NCBI GenBank assembly: GCA_964529685.1
Contig: CAZGZC010000002.1
Location: 1-64,000 of the forward strand
Reading direction: 5' to 3'
From: JALQUO01 sp964529685
GTDB taxonomy: Bacteria; Pseudomonadota; Alphaproteobacteria; Rickettsiales; Midichloriaceae
Length of the DNA stretch: 64,000 nt
Shown: piece by piece, positions 7,935 through 18,385 of the stretch
How positions within the stretch are numbered: position 1 is the stretch's first letter
Layout: each line of letters opens with the position of its first letter
The notes under the pieces: generated by a model
Databases searched by the model: none
What the model was told of the DNA's origin: nothing
The model's input: only the letters and a program-made list of their open reading frames with translations
Program-made: the position numbers and the translations under genes

Positions 7935-9746
7935 TTAATCTTCACACTTCTCTTCAGGTAGAAAACCGTCTTGTTGCATCTTCCAAAGACGTTTATAATG
8001 ACCATCTTTCCTTAATAATTGTCTATGTGAGCCTTCTTCAACTACCTGTCCTTTATCAAATACAAGAATTCTATCCATCTCCATGATTGTAGACAGCTTA
8101 TGAGCGATAACTATCACTGTTTTATCCTTCATTAAATAGTTTAAGCTTTCTTGGATCTTCTTCTCAGTAACAGAGTCTAGTGCAGAAGTTGCCTCATCCA
8201 TTATTAAAATTGGTGCATTACGCAAAATTGCTCTTGCTATTGCAATCCTTTGTCTCTGTCCACTAGATAGCTTTGCACCCATTTCACCAACATGGCTATG
8301 ATACTTATCATGCATATGCACTATAAAATCATGAGCATGGGCCTTTTGAGCTGCATCAACCACTTCTTCATCACTCGCATCTAGTTTGCCATATCTAATA
8401 TTTTCCATTACATTTCTATGGAAGAGAATTGGATCTTGCTGGATAAAGGAAATATTGCACTTTAAAGATTGTATTGCGCAACTTCTAATGTCTTGTCCAT
8501 CGATTGATATATATCCATCATCTAAGTCATATAGCCTCATTATTAAATGAGCAAAAGTTGTTTTACCACTGCCAGAGAAGCCAACTAGACCAACTCTTTC
8601 GCCACCAGAGATTTTAATCGACTTTTGATTGAATAGGTTATCTCCATCTTTATATTTAAAAGTTACATTGTGGAACACAATCTGACCCTGTTTAACAACT
8701 AAATCTGGTTTATTATTCTCAATTTGATGCATGATATTTTTATTGTCCTCATCCAGAATGATAGTCAAACCCTGTTTACAAATACCTATTTCATTCAACG
8801 TATATGTAATTTCATCAACTGCAAACCACATAAATGACATAATATTAAATATGCTGTTGGCTATGAAAGTTATTTCACCTACTGAGATCTCATTTTTTTG
8901 CCATAAGAGCACTGAAGTCCATAGTATAGCTGCTACACTAACTATTTCCCAGAGACCAAGTACTAATTTTAGTTTTTCAATAAAGAAAAAGGCATATCTT
9001 GAGTTACGCATCTCGATTATCTGAGACTTTTCTATGTGGCTCCGTTCATTTTTGAGGCCATTGAAGATCCGTACGTTAAAGTTATTTCTAATGCTATCTG
9101 TAATACAACCAAATAGTTCTACAAAAGATCTATAGTGCACATCGCAGTGCTTCGTAGCATGGAGACCCATAACAATCATAAGACCTATATAAGTCACTAA
9201 AAAAACTGTGAACATAAGGCTTACGACCCAGTGCACATAGAAAAATGCTGCTGATGAAACAGCAACCGATATAAACATTGGACCAAACACTGTAAGAGCA
9301 TTATCGCATATAAGTTGGGCGCTTCTAGGTAGCTCAGCTATTCTCTGAGATATATTACCTATGTGTTTGTTAATAAAAAATCTATGTCTGTGATGCATTA
9401 CTAATTCATATAGAGATGTCCTAATATCTGCACAAAATTTAGGTCTTGTAATACCAAAGAGGAAGCCTTTTGCACTATGTGCAAGTGTCGCTATAATCCA
9501 ATATAGCATTGAATATATTAGCAGTGGAATTATTGTCTCAAGAGATTTATCTGAAACTGAATCTAATGCACTAAAAGCATCTATAAGCATTCCTGATATA
9601 TATGGCCAAAAGGTATTGCTTGAGACATTAACTATTATCGCGCAGAAGCTTATGAGGAAGTAGTGAAATCTATACCTGTTAATAAAAAACAGAATGAATT
9701 TTGTTACGCTTAGGTTTGGAACTGCATAAATACTGGTTTTATTCAT
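7935..9746 (-). CDS. ABC transporter, fused permease and ATPase (exporter type)
   Basis: A 603-aa half-transporter. Residues about 20-320 form a six-helix exporter-type membrane domain; residues about 350-590 are the ATPase with Walker A GFSGSGKTT, signature LSSGQRQR, Walker B ILIMDEATS and switch His in IAHKLS. Two copies would form the pump. The substrate cannot be told from sequence; relatives include lipid, peptide and multidrug exporters. It lies 21 bases downstream of argS on the same strand and may share its transcript. Confidence 0.9.
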   Translation of the reverse strand: MNKTSIYAVPNLSVTKFILFFINRYRFHYFLISFCAIIVNVSSNTFWPYISGMLIDAFSALDSVSDKSLETIIPLLIYSMLYWIIATLAHSAKGFLFGITRPKFCADIRTSLYELVMHHRHRFFINKHIGNISQRIAELPRSAQLICDNALTVFGPMFISVAVSSAAFFYVHWVVSLMFTVFLVTYIGLMIVMGLHATKHCDVHYRSFVELFGCITDSIRNNFNVRIFNGLKNERSHIEKSQIIEMRNSRYAFFFIEKLKLVLGLWEIVSVAAILWTSVLLWQKNEISVGEITFIANSIFNIMSFMWFAVDEITYTLNEIGICKQGLTIILDEDNKNIMHQIENNKPDLVVKQGQIVFHNVTFKYKDGDNLFNQKSIKISGGERVGLVGFSGSGKTTFAHLIMRLYDLDDGYISIDGQDIRSCAIQSLKCNISFIQQDPILFHRNVMENIRYGKLDASDEEVVDAAQKAHAHDFIVHMHDKYHSHVGEMGAKLSSGQRQRIAIARAILRNAPILIMDEATSALDSVTEKKIQESLNYLMKDKTVIVIAHKLSTIMEMDRILVFDKGQVVEEGSHRQLLRKDGHYKRLWKMQQDGFLPEEKCED

Positions 9747-9767
9747 TTATTCATAAAAAATCATTTG

Positions 9768-11540
9768 TTACATTTCAACTAGTGGCTCTATGCCAATTAT
9801 TTCTAGTCCATAGCATATAACGAGAGCTACTCCATAAATGAGACTGATCCTTGCTCTCGATAAAGCTATATTATCATCTATTATACATCTCATGTTATGA
9901 TCTACAACTCCTGCATGCCAGAGACTGTGTAGTTTATGTGCGAGATTATACAGATAATAGCTAATTCTATGAGGTTCTTTATGCTTAGCAGATAGCTCAA
10001 GAAGTCTTGGAAAAGCAACTAAGGTTTTAATTATATCTAAATCAATTTCTGATTGTAGAAGTGAATAATGAATCTTTGTTTTTGGTGAAAAATTATATTT
10101 TACTTTGGCTTTTTCTGCAGTAATATAAATCTCATTTTGATAGAAAATCTCATGTTTATAGGCATTTCTGATAATTGAGACTATCCTTGTATGCGCATAT
10201 TGAATATAAAATAGCTCGTTGTCGTTTGATTGCTCTAGGAGTTTGTCGCAGTCTATATCTAGAACTGTGCCGTTTTTTTGTGAGAGCATTGCAAATCTCA
10301 GCATATCAGAGCTTATTTCTTCTAAGATATTATCAACTGTTACAAAGTTCCCCTTGCGTTTTGACATACGTATTGGCTTCCCATCTTTATATATATTTAC
10401 CAGCTGGTTTATAATCACATTGAGGTCCATTGTATTATCTGTCATTGCTTTGACTGACGATTTGATGCGTGTTACATAGCCTGCATGATCTGCACCTAGC
10501 ACAAGATACAGTTGATCATATCCTCGTCTAATTTTATCCATATGGAGGGCCACATCTGATGCGAAATAGGTATATGATCCATCCGATTTTAATAATGCGC
10601 GATCGCTATCGTCGCCAAACTCTGTTGATTTAAAAAGAAGCTGTTCATGTGGCTCCCAATCTGATTCAGTATCAGACTTTGGTTTTTCTAACATACCTTT
10701 ATAAAGTAGATTTTTTGAGTCTAGAAATGATATTGCTTTTTCTACTAATCCATTCTTTATAAGTTGTATTTCTGAGGTAAATATATCATGTTTCACACCG
10801 AGTTTAGCAAGATCTAATTTTATGAGATTCATCATTTCATCGACGGCAAATTGTCGTAGTTTGGGGCTATTCACATCAAGATCATTTCCATATTGGTTCA
10901 TTAACTTTTTTGCTGCACATATAAGATACTCTCCTGGATAGCTTACTTGTGTAAGATCAATATCTTCTCCTTTAAGTTGTAAATATCTAACGTATAGCGA
11001 CTCGACTAGCTTATCTATCTGCGCTCCAGCATCATTTATATAGTACTCGGTTGTCACATCAAATCCACACTTCCTCAGGAGTTTACAGGTTATATCACCA
11101 TAGATAGCGCTTCTTGCATGCCCTATATGCATTGGCCCTGTTGGATTAGTAGATACAAATTCTAGATTGATTTTTTTACCATTACCTATATTTATATCTT
11201 CCTCGAATGTATTTATTCCATTATCATTTAGATTCTCTAAAAAGTTATAAAGTACATCATTTTTCAGATATAAATTAATAAAACCAGGTGCAACAACACT
11301 AAAGCATCTCACTAGAGAGTTTAGAACGTCATCCTGTTTAAGGATTTCAACTAGATCTTGTGCAATTTCTACTGGTTTTTTAGCTATCATCTTTGTTATG
11401 ACCATCGCTGCATTAGTAGCTATATCGCCATACTCTGGTTTTTTTGGACTCTCTACTGAGAATTCTACTTCTGTTTGATATTTTATAAGCTGCTCTATTG
11501 CTATCTGAACTCTACATTTAATTCTATTAAAAATATGCAT
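9768..11540 (-). CDS. argS: Arginyl-tRNA synthetase
   Basis: Class I synthetase of 590 residues, normal length. The N-terminal Arg-tRNA add-1 domain comes first, then the HIGH motif in NPTGPMHIGHARSA (about residues 132-145), a KMSKS-like RMSKRKGN at about 393, and a DALR anticodon-binding domain at the C-terminus. It lies 7 bases downstream of the cytochrome b561 gene, so the b561-argS-exporter genes form one minus-strand group. Confidence 0.97.
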   Translation of the reverse strand: MHIFNRIKCRVQIAIEQLIKYQTEVEFSVESPKKPEYGDIATNAAMVITKMIAKKPVEIAQDLVEILKQDDVLNSLVRCFSVVAPGFINLYLKNDVLYNFLENLNDNGINTFEEDINIGNGKKINLEFVSTNPTGPMHIGHARSAIYGDITCKLLRKCGFDVTTEYYINDAGAQIDKLVESLYVRYLQLKGEDIDLTQVSYPGEYLICAAKKLMNQYGNDLDVNSPKLRQFAVDEMMNLIKLDLAKLGVKHDIFTSEIQLIKNGLVEKAISFLDSKNLLYKGMLEKPKSDTESDWEPHEQLLFKSTEFGDDSDRALLKSDGSYTYFASDVALHMDKIRRGYDQLYLVLGADHAGYVTRIKSSVKAMTDNTMDLNVIINQLVNIYKDGKPIRMSKRKGNFVTVDNILEEISSDMLRFAMLSQKNGTVLDIDCDKLLEQSNDNELFYIQYAHTRIVSIIRNAYKHEIFYQNEIYITAEKAKVKYNFSPKTKIHYSLLQSEIDLDIIKTLVAFPRLLELSAKHKEPHRISYYLYNLAHKLHSLWHAGVVDHNMRCIIDDNIALSRARISLIYGVALVICYGLEIIGIEPLVEM

Positions 11541-11547
11541 TTTGCTT

Positions 11548-12057
11548 TTATAACATTCTTCTTAGAACATTGTCTTTTAGAATAAAGTGATGAAAAAGTC
11601 CACCTAAAAAATGTCCTGCGATTAGTAGAGCAAAAATATACCCACCAATCTCATGAAACTCATGAGAGATTCCTGCAATCATTGCACTTTTTCCTACACT
11701 ACTTATCTCGAAGAGTCCGTAAAAGGGTACTGTATGTCCTGAGAAAAGTGACATAAAAAATCCGCTAAGAGGCATTAAAATCATCATAAGATACAACCCC
11801 AATATGTTCCATCTAGCTATTTGTGCTACAATTTTAGGAGTTGATTCTGGTAAAGGTGGATAACTACTGATAAATTTCATAAATAGTCTTATAATCACTA
11901 GTGCAATAAGGAGCACTCCAGTCGACTTGTGTATCATATGTATGCAAGCCTTCTGTTGCGGTTGGAATGCATCTAGAGAAAATCCAATAATCAACATACC
12001 TATTATCATGATACTCATCAACCAATGGATCAATTTTGAATGTAAGCTATAGTTCAT
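11548..12057 (-). CDS. Cytochrome b561-family membrane protein
   Basis: Four transmembrane helices with conserved His residues typical of bacterial b561 (LHSKLIHWLMSIMIIG in helix 1, CIHMIHKSTGVLL in helix 2, HEFHEIGGY in helix 3, and GHFLGGLFHHF in helix 4), expected to bind two b haems and pass electrons from the quinone pool or superoxide. I chose the start at 12057 because family members begin a few residues before the first His-containing helix. The frame extends upstream to in-frame starts at 12111 (ATG) and 12144 (TTG), and no site has a good Shine-Dalgarno to decide. Confidence 0.85.
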   Translation of the reverse strand: MNYSLHSKLIHWLMSIMIIGMLIIGFSLDAFQPQQKACIHMIHKSTGVLLIALVIIRLFMKFISSYPPLPESTPKIVAQIARWNILGLYLMMILMPLSGFFMSLFSGHTVPFYGLFEISSVGKSAMIAGISHEFHEIGGYIFALLIAGHFLGGLFHHFILKDNVLRRML

Positions 12058-12225
12058 ATTTACACTGTTTATTTGTATTGATATTAATAATTTAGTTTGT
12101 CTTTCTGACATATCAATTCTATAACCATCAGAAAATAATTTCAATTTTTATTTTGAGTAGAGATTTGTAATATTTTTGAAATATTGATGTTATATCCTAA
12201 GTTGAAGTGATTTAATTAAAAACAA

Positions 12226-13746
12226 ATGATGTTAACTGAAAAACCACTGTACAATCAACTCTATCAAAACTTTATCAGTAAAACTAATTCAGTTGAAAAG
12301 CAGTGCGTTATCAATGAACTAAAAAAAGAAGCACTAAATGACTTCACATTCCATCTGTTTAATGAAAATTATAAATCTAAGAATCCTAATTTATATAGCA
12401 AAAGAGAGATTAACATATCAGATGAGCTATTAAAAGAAATCGTTCCATACTTAATCAATTCTAAGGTAAAAATTGCTATAAACGAACTTGGAGAGCAGCG
12501 GACAGAGGAGCGAATTAAAAACAAACTCCAAGAAGAATTCAAAATTGAAGGAGAAGCCGCATTTGGTGAACTTGCTAAGTTCTTAGCTGAGAATAATTCG
12601 CAACATCCTAGTGCGACTCCTGTTCTAAATTTAGAAGACCCAGGTTGGATTGAGCAGTGGTTTGGTTGGTTGATTCGTCTTTTTGTTACACAGACTGCAA
12701 GAGAGTGTAGGAATGAAGCAGCAAGAGCGCGGTATAATCAAGAGATAAAAGCCGAGAGGCAGTATCAGTCAGCTAATATAGAGTATTGTGCAAACATGGA
12801 AATAGAAGTCCTGAGGAAGCATTTGAGAAAACAAGACACAAATCTTAATGCAACTGAAGATCCTAAAAAACAAGATGGCAGTCTCCATAAAGTACAGATT
12901 GTAAACAAACAAGGCAGAAATGCTGAGTGGGTGAAAAAAAATAATTCAGAATTAGATTTAGATATGGCTAAGCTAAACTTCAACTCAGCAATAACAGATC
13001 TGTCTAAAAGAGAAACACTAGTTGCTGAGTTTATGAGGTTTTTTATACCCGAAACACCAAAATATAGAATGGTTGACACACAATTGATAATATCAAAAAA
13101 AGTTGGTCTTAACAGAGAAGATGGTACATATGCAGCAGAAATAAAAACATGTGCAAAAGTAGAGATAAGCGAAATGGATAAAAGGATTACAAAGGCAATA
13201 TTTAAGATTTGGATTACAAGCGCACTTGTTGGTAATTACGATTGTCATTTGGACAATATAATGTATTCAAAAGATCAAAATGGGGAAGAAAAAGTTTATC
13301 CCATAGACTTTGGAGCATCTTGTGTAGAAATGGAAAAGATGTTCACAGAATATAGTACTGAAGAAAACCAATATTTGGGGCAAAAAGCTGAAAATACTCT
13401 ATTCTACTTGGGAAAAAACTTTGGAAAAAATTTCTCAGCATTTAAAGATGCTGTCTATGAAATATCGACAATATGGCATAAGCAAAAAAATGAGATTATT
13501 AAACATATCCAAAAGGTGGGCATGGCTCTTGAGATACCTAAAGCAGAAGTTGACAAACTTAAAGAAGTAATAGAGGCTAATCACAAGTTCTTGCAAGAAT
13601 ACAGGGCGCATATTCATAGAGAGTACGAGTGGCCATATGGCAAACTGCCAACAGTGCTTCCAGCAATCTTGCTTGGTGAGCATGTTTTGCATTTAGAAAC
13701 ACAAAAAGAAATGAAGTGCAAGCTAGCTTTCAATTGTAAGCAATGA
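12226..13746 (+). CDS. Unrecognised 506-aa protein with a kinase-like catalytic signature
   Basis: No family name can be given with certainty. Residues 336-346 read GNYDCHLDNIM and residues 361-363 are DFG (context PIDFGAS). The pair D-x-H-x-x-N then D-F-G is the catalytic and metal-binding loop arrangement seen in phosphatidylinositol 3/4-kinases and other eukaryotic-like kinase folds. The N-terminal about 250 residues are charged and helical. There is no signal peptide and only weak hydrophobicity. It stands alone between oppositely oriented argS/b561 and secD. In an intracellular bacterium with a T4SS this is a candidate secreted effector acting on host lipid or protein; that is inference. 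Confidence 0.6.
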   Translation: MMLTEKPLYNQLYQNFISKTNSVEKQCVINELKKEALNDFTFHLFNENYKSKNPNLYSKREINISDELLKEIVPYLINSKVKIAINELGEQRTEERIKNKLQEEFKIEGEAAFGELAKFLAENNSQHPSATPVLNLEDPGWIEQWFGWLIRLFVTQTARECRNEAARARYNQEIKAERQYQSANIEYCANMEIEVLRKHLRKQDTNLNATEDPKKQDGSLHKVQIVNKQGRNAEWVKKNNSELDLDMAKLNFNSAITDLSKRETLVAEFMRFFIPETPKYRMVDTQLIISKKVGLNREDGTYAAEIKTCAKVEISEMDKRITKAIFKIWITSALVGNYDCHLDNIMYSKDQNGEEKVYPIDFGASCVEMEKMFTEYSTEENQYLGQKAENTLFYLGKNFGKNFSAFKDAVYEISTIWHKQKNEIIKHIQKVGMALEIPKAEVDKLKEVIEANHKFLQEYRAHIHREYEWPYGKLPTVLPAILLGEHVLHLETQKEMKCKLAFNCKQ

Positions 13747-13802
13747 GGATCATCTTATAAATTCCTATGCTATAAGAAGTAAAGTGATTCGTAAAAATAT
13801 AT

Positions 13803-15317
13803 ATGAAAAAATTTATACTTGTAGTTATCGGGTTCTTATTATCAATATATCTCTGCTTGCCGAATTTTTTCCAGGAAAATGAATATCTTCCAAATAATAA
13901 ACTAAACTTGGGTCTAGATATTCGTGGCGGGCTATCTCTTCTAATTGAAGCTGATCTATCTCAGCATGAGCAGGATCAGATGAATATCATTAAAAACTCT
14001 ATTTTGGAGAAAATAAAAGATAAAAGAATTTCAAGCAATGGTAGAATTATTGACGTTGATGGCTCTGCTAAGGATGAGCTTTTAAATGTAATAGATTCTA
14101 TTTTAGAGAAGAAATTTTTCTCTGTTTATGAGGAAAATGGTAAAACCTTTATTAAGGTAACTGAGCAATATTTCTCTACAACCCAGAATGGTGTAATTGA
14201 TAGAATTATAGATGTAATTAGATATAGAATTGATGCAACTGGAATGCAAGAGATTTCAATTCAGAAGCATGGCAATGACTCAATTTTAGTTCAAATTCCT
14301 GGCGCTACTGATAGGTCTGATATTAAAAAGATTTTGTCTCAAACAGGTAGTTTAAAGTTTAATCTTGTAGATCTTAGCGTTACAACTTCAGATATTGAAG
14401 AGAATAATTTACCATTAGGAGTAAAAGTTCTACCAATGTCTACTGAAAATGGTAAGGAGATTAAGATCCCTATCATTATACAACCTATAATGAGTGGCGA
14501 AGTTATTATTGATGCTTACACTGGCACTAATATGGGAAGGCATGTAGTTAACTTTAAACTAACTGATGTTGGAACAAAAACCTTTGCAAATATAACAAAG
14601 AATAATATTGGCCAGGTAATGGCTATAGTACTAGATAACAAGGTAATTACAGCTCCTAGTATCAATGAGCCAATTCTAACTGGTTCCGGTATGATTTCTG
14701 GTCACTTTACCTTTGAGTCAGCTAAACAAATAGCAATTCTATTAAGATCTGGATCTCTGCCTGTGCCAGTCAAGATAACGCAAGAGACACTTATTGGGCC
14801 AACTCTTGGAAATGATGCAGTAAATAGTGGCTCTAATGCCATTATTATAGGTTGCTTAGCAGTAGTTATAGTGATGATAGCTGTCTATAGGAAACTAGGA
14901 GTTATAGCTGGTCTTGCACTAATATTTAACTTAACTCTGATGGTTGCTATTCTATCGCTAATTGAGGCAACCTTAACTCTTCCAGGCATAGCTGGGATGG
15001 CACTAACTCTTGGAATGGCAGTAGATGCAAATGTGCTTATATATGAAAGAATGAAAGAAGAAAGTAGGAATGGGAATAAATCACTTACTCAAATTATAAA
15101 GAAAGGCTATGAGATGGCATTGCGTACTATTTTTGATTCAAACATCACTACTGTTATTGTAGCGCTACTACTTTATTACTTAGGAAGTAGCACTGTAAAG
15201 GGATTTGCTATTACCATCATTATAGGTATTGCTTGCTCTATGTTTACAGCTATAATTGTCACTAAGATGTTAGTTGAACTGTATGTTAAGAGTTTTAAGC
15301 CTAAGAAATTAGTTTAA
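13803..15317 (+). CDS. secD: Protein translocase subunit SecD
   Basis: A 504-aa inner-membrane protein with one N-terminal helix, the LGLDIRGGLSLLIE motif at about residues 37-50, a large periplasmic domain, then the five-helix C-terminal block with AMALTLGMAVDANVLIYER. SecD works with SecF and YajC to pull proteins across the membrane after SecA. secF is not adjacent here, unlike in many bacteria, although it may be elsewhere in the genome. Confidence 0.97.
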   Translation: MKKFILVVIGFLLSIYLCLPNFFQENEYLPNNKLNLGLDIRGGLSLLIEADLSQHEQDQMNIIKNSILEKIKDKRISSNGRIIDVDGSAKDELLNVIDSILEKKFFSVYEENGKTFIKVTEQYFSTTQNGVIDRIIDVIRYRIDATGMQEISIQKHGNDSILVQIPGATDRSDIKKILSQTGSLKFNLVDLSVTTSDIEENNLPLGVKVLPMSTENGKEIKIPIIIQPIMSGEVIIDAYTGTNMGRHVVNFKLTDVGTKTFANITKNNIGQVMAIVLDNKVITAPSINEPILTGSGMISGHFTFESAKQIAILLRSGSLPVPVKITQETLIGPTLGNDAVNSGSNAIIIGCLAVVIVMIAVYRKLGVIAGLALIFNLTLMVAILSLIEATLTLPGIAGMALTLGMAVDANVLIYERMKEESRNGNKSLTQIIKKGYEMALRTIFDSNITTVIVALLLYYLGSSTVKGFAITIIIGIACSMFTAIIVTKMLVELYVKSFKPKKLV

Positions 15318-15438
15318 TAATGGATTCCGTTGTATTTATGCGGCATTTTGTTTATTTTTTCTCTAAATTTATTAAATAATTCTTGTTAAAAATAAATAGA
15401 TACAAATTTTATACATAGGTAATTTTATAAAAGATATT

Positions 15439-16698
15439 ATGTCAATTATTGAAAAAGTTATAGGAAGAGAAATTATAGATAGCCGTGGTAATCCAACATT
15501 AGAGGTAGAACTACAGTTAGAAAATGGAATAAAACAATATGCTTCAGTACCAAGTGGGGCATCAGTCGGCCTGCAAGAAGCAATAGAATTAAGAGATAGG
15601 GATATTGAGAGATATCATGGGATGGGTGTCACTAAAGCTATTGATCTACTAAATGATCTCATATTCCCGAAGCTAAAAAGTAAGTCTTTTAACTCAATAA
15701 TAGAATTAGATGAATTTATAATTGAAATTGATGGCACAAATAACAAAGGAAAGATTGGCGCTAATACATCCCTTGCTCTTTCCCTTGCTTTTGCTAAATG
15801 CTTTGCTGTATCTCACAATATTCCTCTTTATAAGCTAATCGCTAATGAGTATAGTAAAACATATGATTTAGATATGAAAGCTTTTAAAGCTCCAACTCCA
15901 ATGTTCAATGTTATTAATGGCGGTAAACATGCAGATAATGGTTTAGTATTACAAGAATTTATGATTGTACCAATTATAGATAGAAATATTAGTGAAAAAA
16001 TAAGAGTGAGCTGTGAATTTTTTACTGAGCTACGAGATACAATACATAGGCTTGGACATACAACAAGTGTTGGCGATGAAGGTGGATTTGCTCCATTACT
16101 ATCTTCTGCTTATGATGTGCTCGATCTATTAATGAATGTTATGGAGAAGGAAAGATATCGTGGATGCTTTAAAATAGCTATAGATGCAGCAGCTTCTACT
16201 TTTTATAATCCTAAATATAAAACTTATGGTCTTTATGATGATGAAGATGATCCCATTACATCTGAGGATATGGTGCACTTCTATGATCAACTGGTAAATG
16301 ATTACCCCATATTATCAATTGAAGATCCAATTTCAGAAGAGGACTTAGTTGGGTGGCAGATGATAACTCAAGAGCTTGGAAATCAAGTGATGCTTGTAGG
16401 AGATGACTTATTTGTTACTAATACTAAAAATCTACAAAATGGCATTGATAACAAGCTTGCCAATGCAATTTTAATCAAGCCTAATCAGATAGGTACTATT
16501 ACTGAGACAATACAGGCTGTACATTTAGCTCGCTCAAATAATTATGAAGTAATAGTCTCACATAGATCAGGTGAAACAGAAGATACATCTCTATCTCATA
16601 TAGCTGTTGGTCTAAGTGCTTCCTATATAAAAGCTGGTGCCCCTTCAAGATCAGAGAGAGTTGCAAAGTATAATGAGTTGATTAGAATATTCGAGTGA
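15439..16698 (+). CDS. eno: Enolase
   Basis: Converts 2-phosphoglycerate to phosphoenolpyruvate. At 419 residues it is of normal length. Visible blocks include the N-terminal EVIGREIIDSRGNPTLEVE-like start, VGDEGGFAP, metal-binding acids in IDAAAS, SIEDPI and GDD, the catalytic Lys in ILIKPNQIGT, and the signature VSHRSGETEDTSLSHIAVG. About 120 bases separate it from secD, enough for its own promoter. Confidence 0.97.
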   Translation: MSIIEKVIGREIIDSRGNPTLEVELQLENGIKQYASVPSGASVGLQEAIELRDRDIERYHGMGVTKAIDLLNDLIFPKLKSKSFNSIIELDEFIIEIDGTNNKGKIGANTSLALSLAFAKCFAVSHNIPLYKLIANEYSKTYDLDMKAFKAPTPMFNVINGGKHADNGLVLQEFMIVPIIDRNISEKIRVSCEFFTELRDTIHRLGHTTSVGDEGGFAPLLSSAYDVLDLLMNVMEKERYRGCFKIAIDAAASTFYNPKYKTYGLYDDEDDPITSEDMVHFYDQLVNDYPILSIEDPISEEDLVGWQMITQELGNQVMLVGDDLFVTNTKNLQNGIDNKLANAILIKPNQIGTITETIQAVHLARSNNYEVIVSHRSGETEDTSLSHIAVGLSASYIKAGAPSRSERVAKYNELIRIFE

Positions 16699-16735
16699 TG
16701 TCTTCTGATATGATTCATCACATTACAATATCGCT

Positions 16736-16758
16736 TTATATAAGAAATTCTTATATAA
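16736..16758. repeat. Perfect inverted repeat downstream of eno
   Basis: TTATATAAG (16736-16744) and CTTATATAA (16750-16758) form a 9-bp stem with a 5-base loop. The arms are AT-only except one pair and no T-run follows, so it is a weak terminator or processing signal at best. Confidence 0.4.
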
Positions 16759-16786
16759 GTGTTGTAGATAGTTTATCCAGTACCAA

Positions 16787-18025
16787 ATGAAAATAGAAAT
16801 GCTTATCGCTTTGAGGTATACATTCACAAAGCATAAGGAAAAATTTGTCTCAATTATAAATAACTTCGCAATGATAGGCATTACACTTGGAGTTGCAACC
16901 CTTATAATTGTAATGTCAGTTATGAATGGCTATGAGAGGGAATTACTTGATAAAATTTTAGGTTTTAGAGGACATCTTACAATTACTACTAGAACTCTAC
17001 AACTTCAAAATTATCATGATATTGAAAAAATTATCGTTGAAAATATACCTGAAATTATGTCAATAGCGCCTACAATTGATATGCAGGCACTAGCTATGTC
17101 TGAAAATAATACTACAGGTGTGATAATTAAGGGAATAAAATATGATAAAATGGTTGAAAAAATCAACTTGAGTGGAGGGATTTTCATAGGAAATGAAGAG
17201 TGTAATGGACTATTTCTGGGGAATCTCCTTGATATAAATCTTAAGCATGATGGTAAAGTAAAACTAATAATCCCTAAGTTTACTGAGACAATGGTTGGGG
17301 ATATTCCTAGAATGAAAACTTATAATATTTGTGGATCATTTGATATAGGTATGCATGAGTATAATGCTGGAGTAATCTTTATAGATTTAAATGATGCACA
17401 AACTCTCTTTAAAATGAATGAGAGTGTATCAGGAATTGAAATTACTTTGAGAAACTTAGGAGATGTAGATTTAGTCAAGAATAGAATGCTACAACTCTTA
17501 AGAAACAATACATTTGATAATAAAAACCTAGTTATAGTTGACTGGAAAGAAGCCAACAAGACACTAACAGATGTACTACAAGTTGAAAGAACTGTGATGT
17601 TCCTCATTTTATCTCTAATAATTTTAATTGCAGTATTTAATATTATCTCTAGCTTAATGTTGTTGGTACATGACAAAATGAAAGAGATAGCAATCCTCAG
17701 AACAATTGGTATGACAAAAGTTTCTATTATGAAAATTTTTATAATATCTGGCTCTCTTGTTGGTATTATTGGGACTGTTCTAGGTACAATTCTAGGTATA
17801 TTGTTTAGTCTTAATATTGAGAAGATTCGGGGTTTTTTAGAGGGAATAGTTGGAATCAAGTTGTTTGATCCAGTTGTATATTTCCTCACAACGCTCCCAT
17901 CTGATGTGAGATATCATCAAGTAGTATCAATTATTTTGATTTCGTTAGTATTATCGTTTGTGGCGACAATCTACCCAGCTTGGAGAATATCCACAATATC
18001 CCCTTCTGAGGTTCTTAAGTATTAA
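16787..18025 (+). CDS. lolC: Lipoprotein-releasing system permease (LolC/LolE family)
   Basis: A 412-aa permease with one N-terminal transmembrane helix (about residues 21-45), a large periplasmic domain and three C-terminal helices, ending PAWRISTISPSEVLKY as in the family. With the ATPase LolD it extracts lipoproteins from the inner membrane for transfer to LolA. Alphaproteobacteria usually encode a single LolC/E-type permease, so the C or E label is nominal. lolD is not adjacent. Confidence 0.9.
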   Translation: MKIEMLIALRYTFTKHKEKFVSIINNFAMIGITLGVATLIIVMSVMNGYERELLDKILGFRGHLTITTRTLQLQNYHDIEKIIVENIPEIMSIAPTIDMQALAMSENNTTGVIIKGIKYDKMVEKINLSGGIFIGNEECNGLFLGNLLDINLKHDGKVKLIIPKFTETMVGDIPRMKTYNICGSFDIGMHEYNAGVIFIDLNDAQTLFKMNESVSGIEITLRNLGDVDLVKNRMLQLLRNNTFDNKNLVIVDWKEANKTLTDVLQVERTVMFLILSLIILIAVFNIISSLMLLVHDKMKEIAILRTIGMTKVSIMKIFIISGSLVGIIGTVLGTILGILFSLNIEKIRGFLEGIVGIKLFDPVVYFLTTLPSDVRYHQVVSIILISLVLSFVATIYPAWRISTISPSEVLKY

Positions 18026-18218
18026 GAAATTACTGCTTCAGTATTTTCAATAGTTATTGATTTTACTAATGTTGTAGTTTCATTTTATGTTTTTATCATT
18101 TTAATCAAGTTATTAAAATAATTTATTACTCTTAGATTGTATAATACACTAAAATGCTGCTGCTTTACTCTCTCTTGAGCTAATTCTTGTTATAGCTCAT
18201 TTTCTGATCCGCCTCTTC

Positions 18219-18239
18219 TCTCTAGATCTAGAGATTTTT
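18219..18239 (+). terminator. Possible intrinsic terminator
   Basis: A 16-bp perfect palindrome (18219-18234, TCTCTAGATCTAGAGA) is directly followed by TTTTT (18235-18239). It lies about 190 bases after the lolC/E stop. The remaining part of the 18026-18385 gap shows nothing else I can support. Confidence 0.45.
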
Positions 18240-18385
18240 GATTCACTATTATATTAGTTCATTGTAACTGACATAATTTGTTTAATTAAACTTTATAAAA
18301 TAGAATAAAACTTCTGTCATATGTTGCAAATTATCTTATGCTTTCTCAAATTATTTCATGTTATAATAGAAGAAAATTCGATGAA

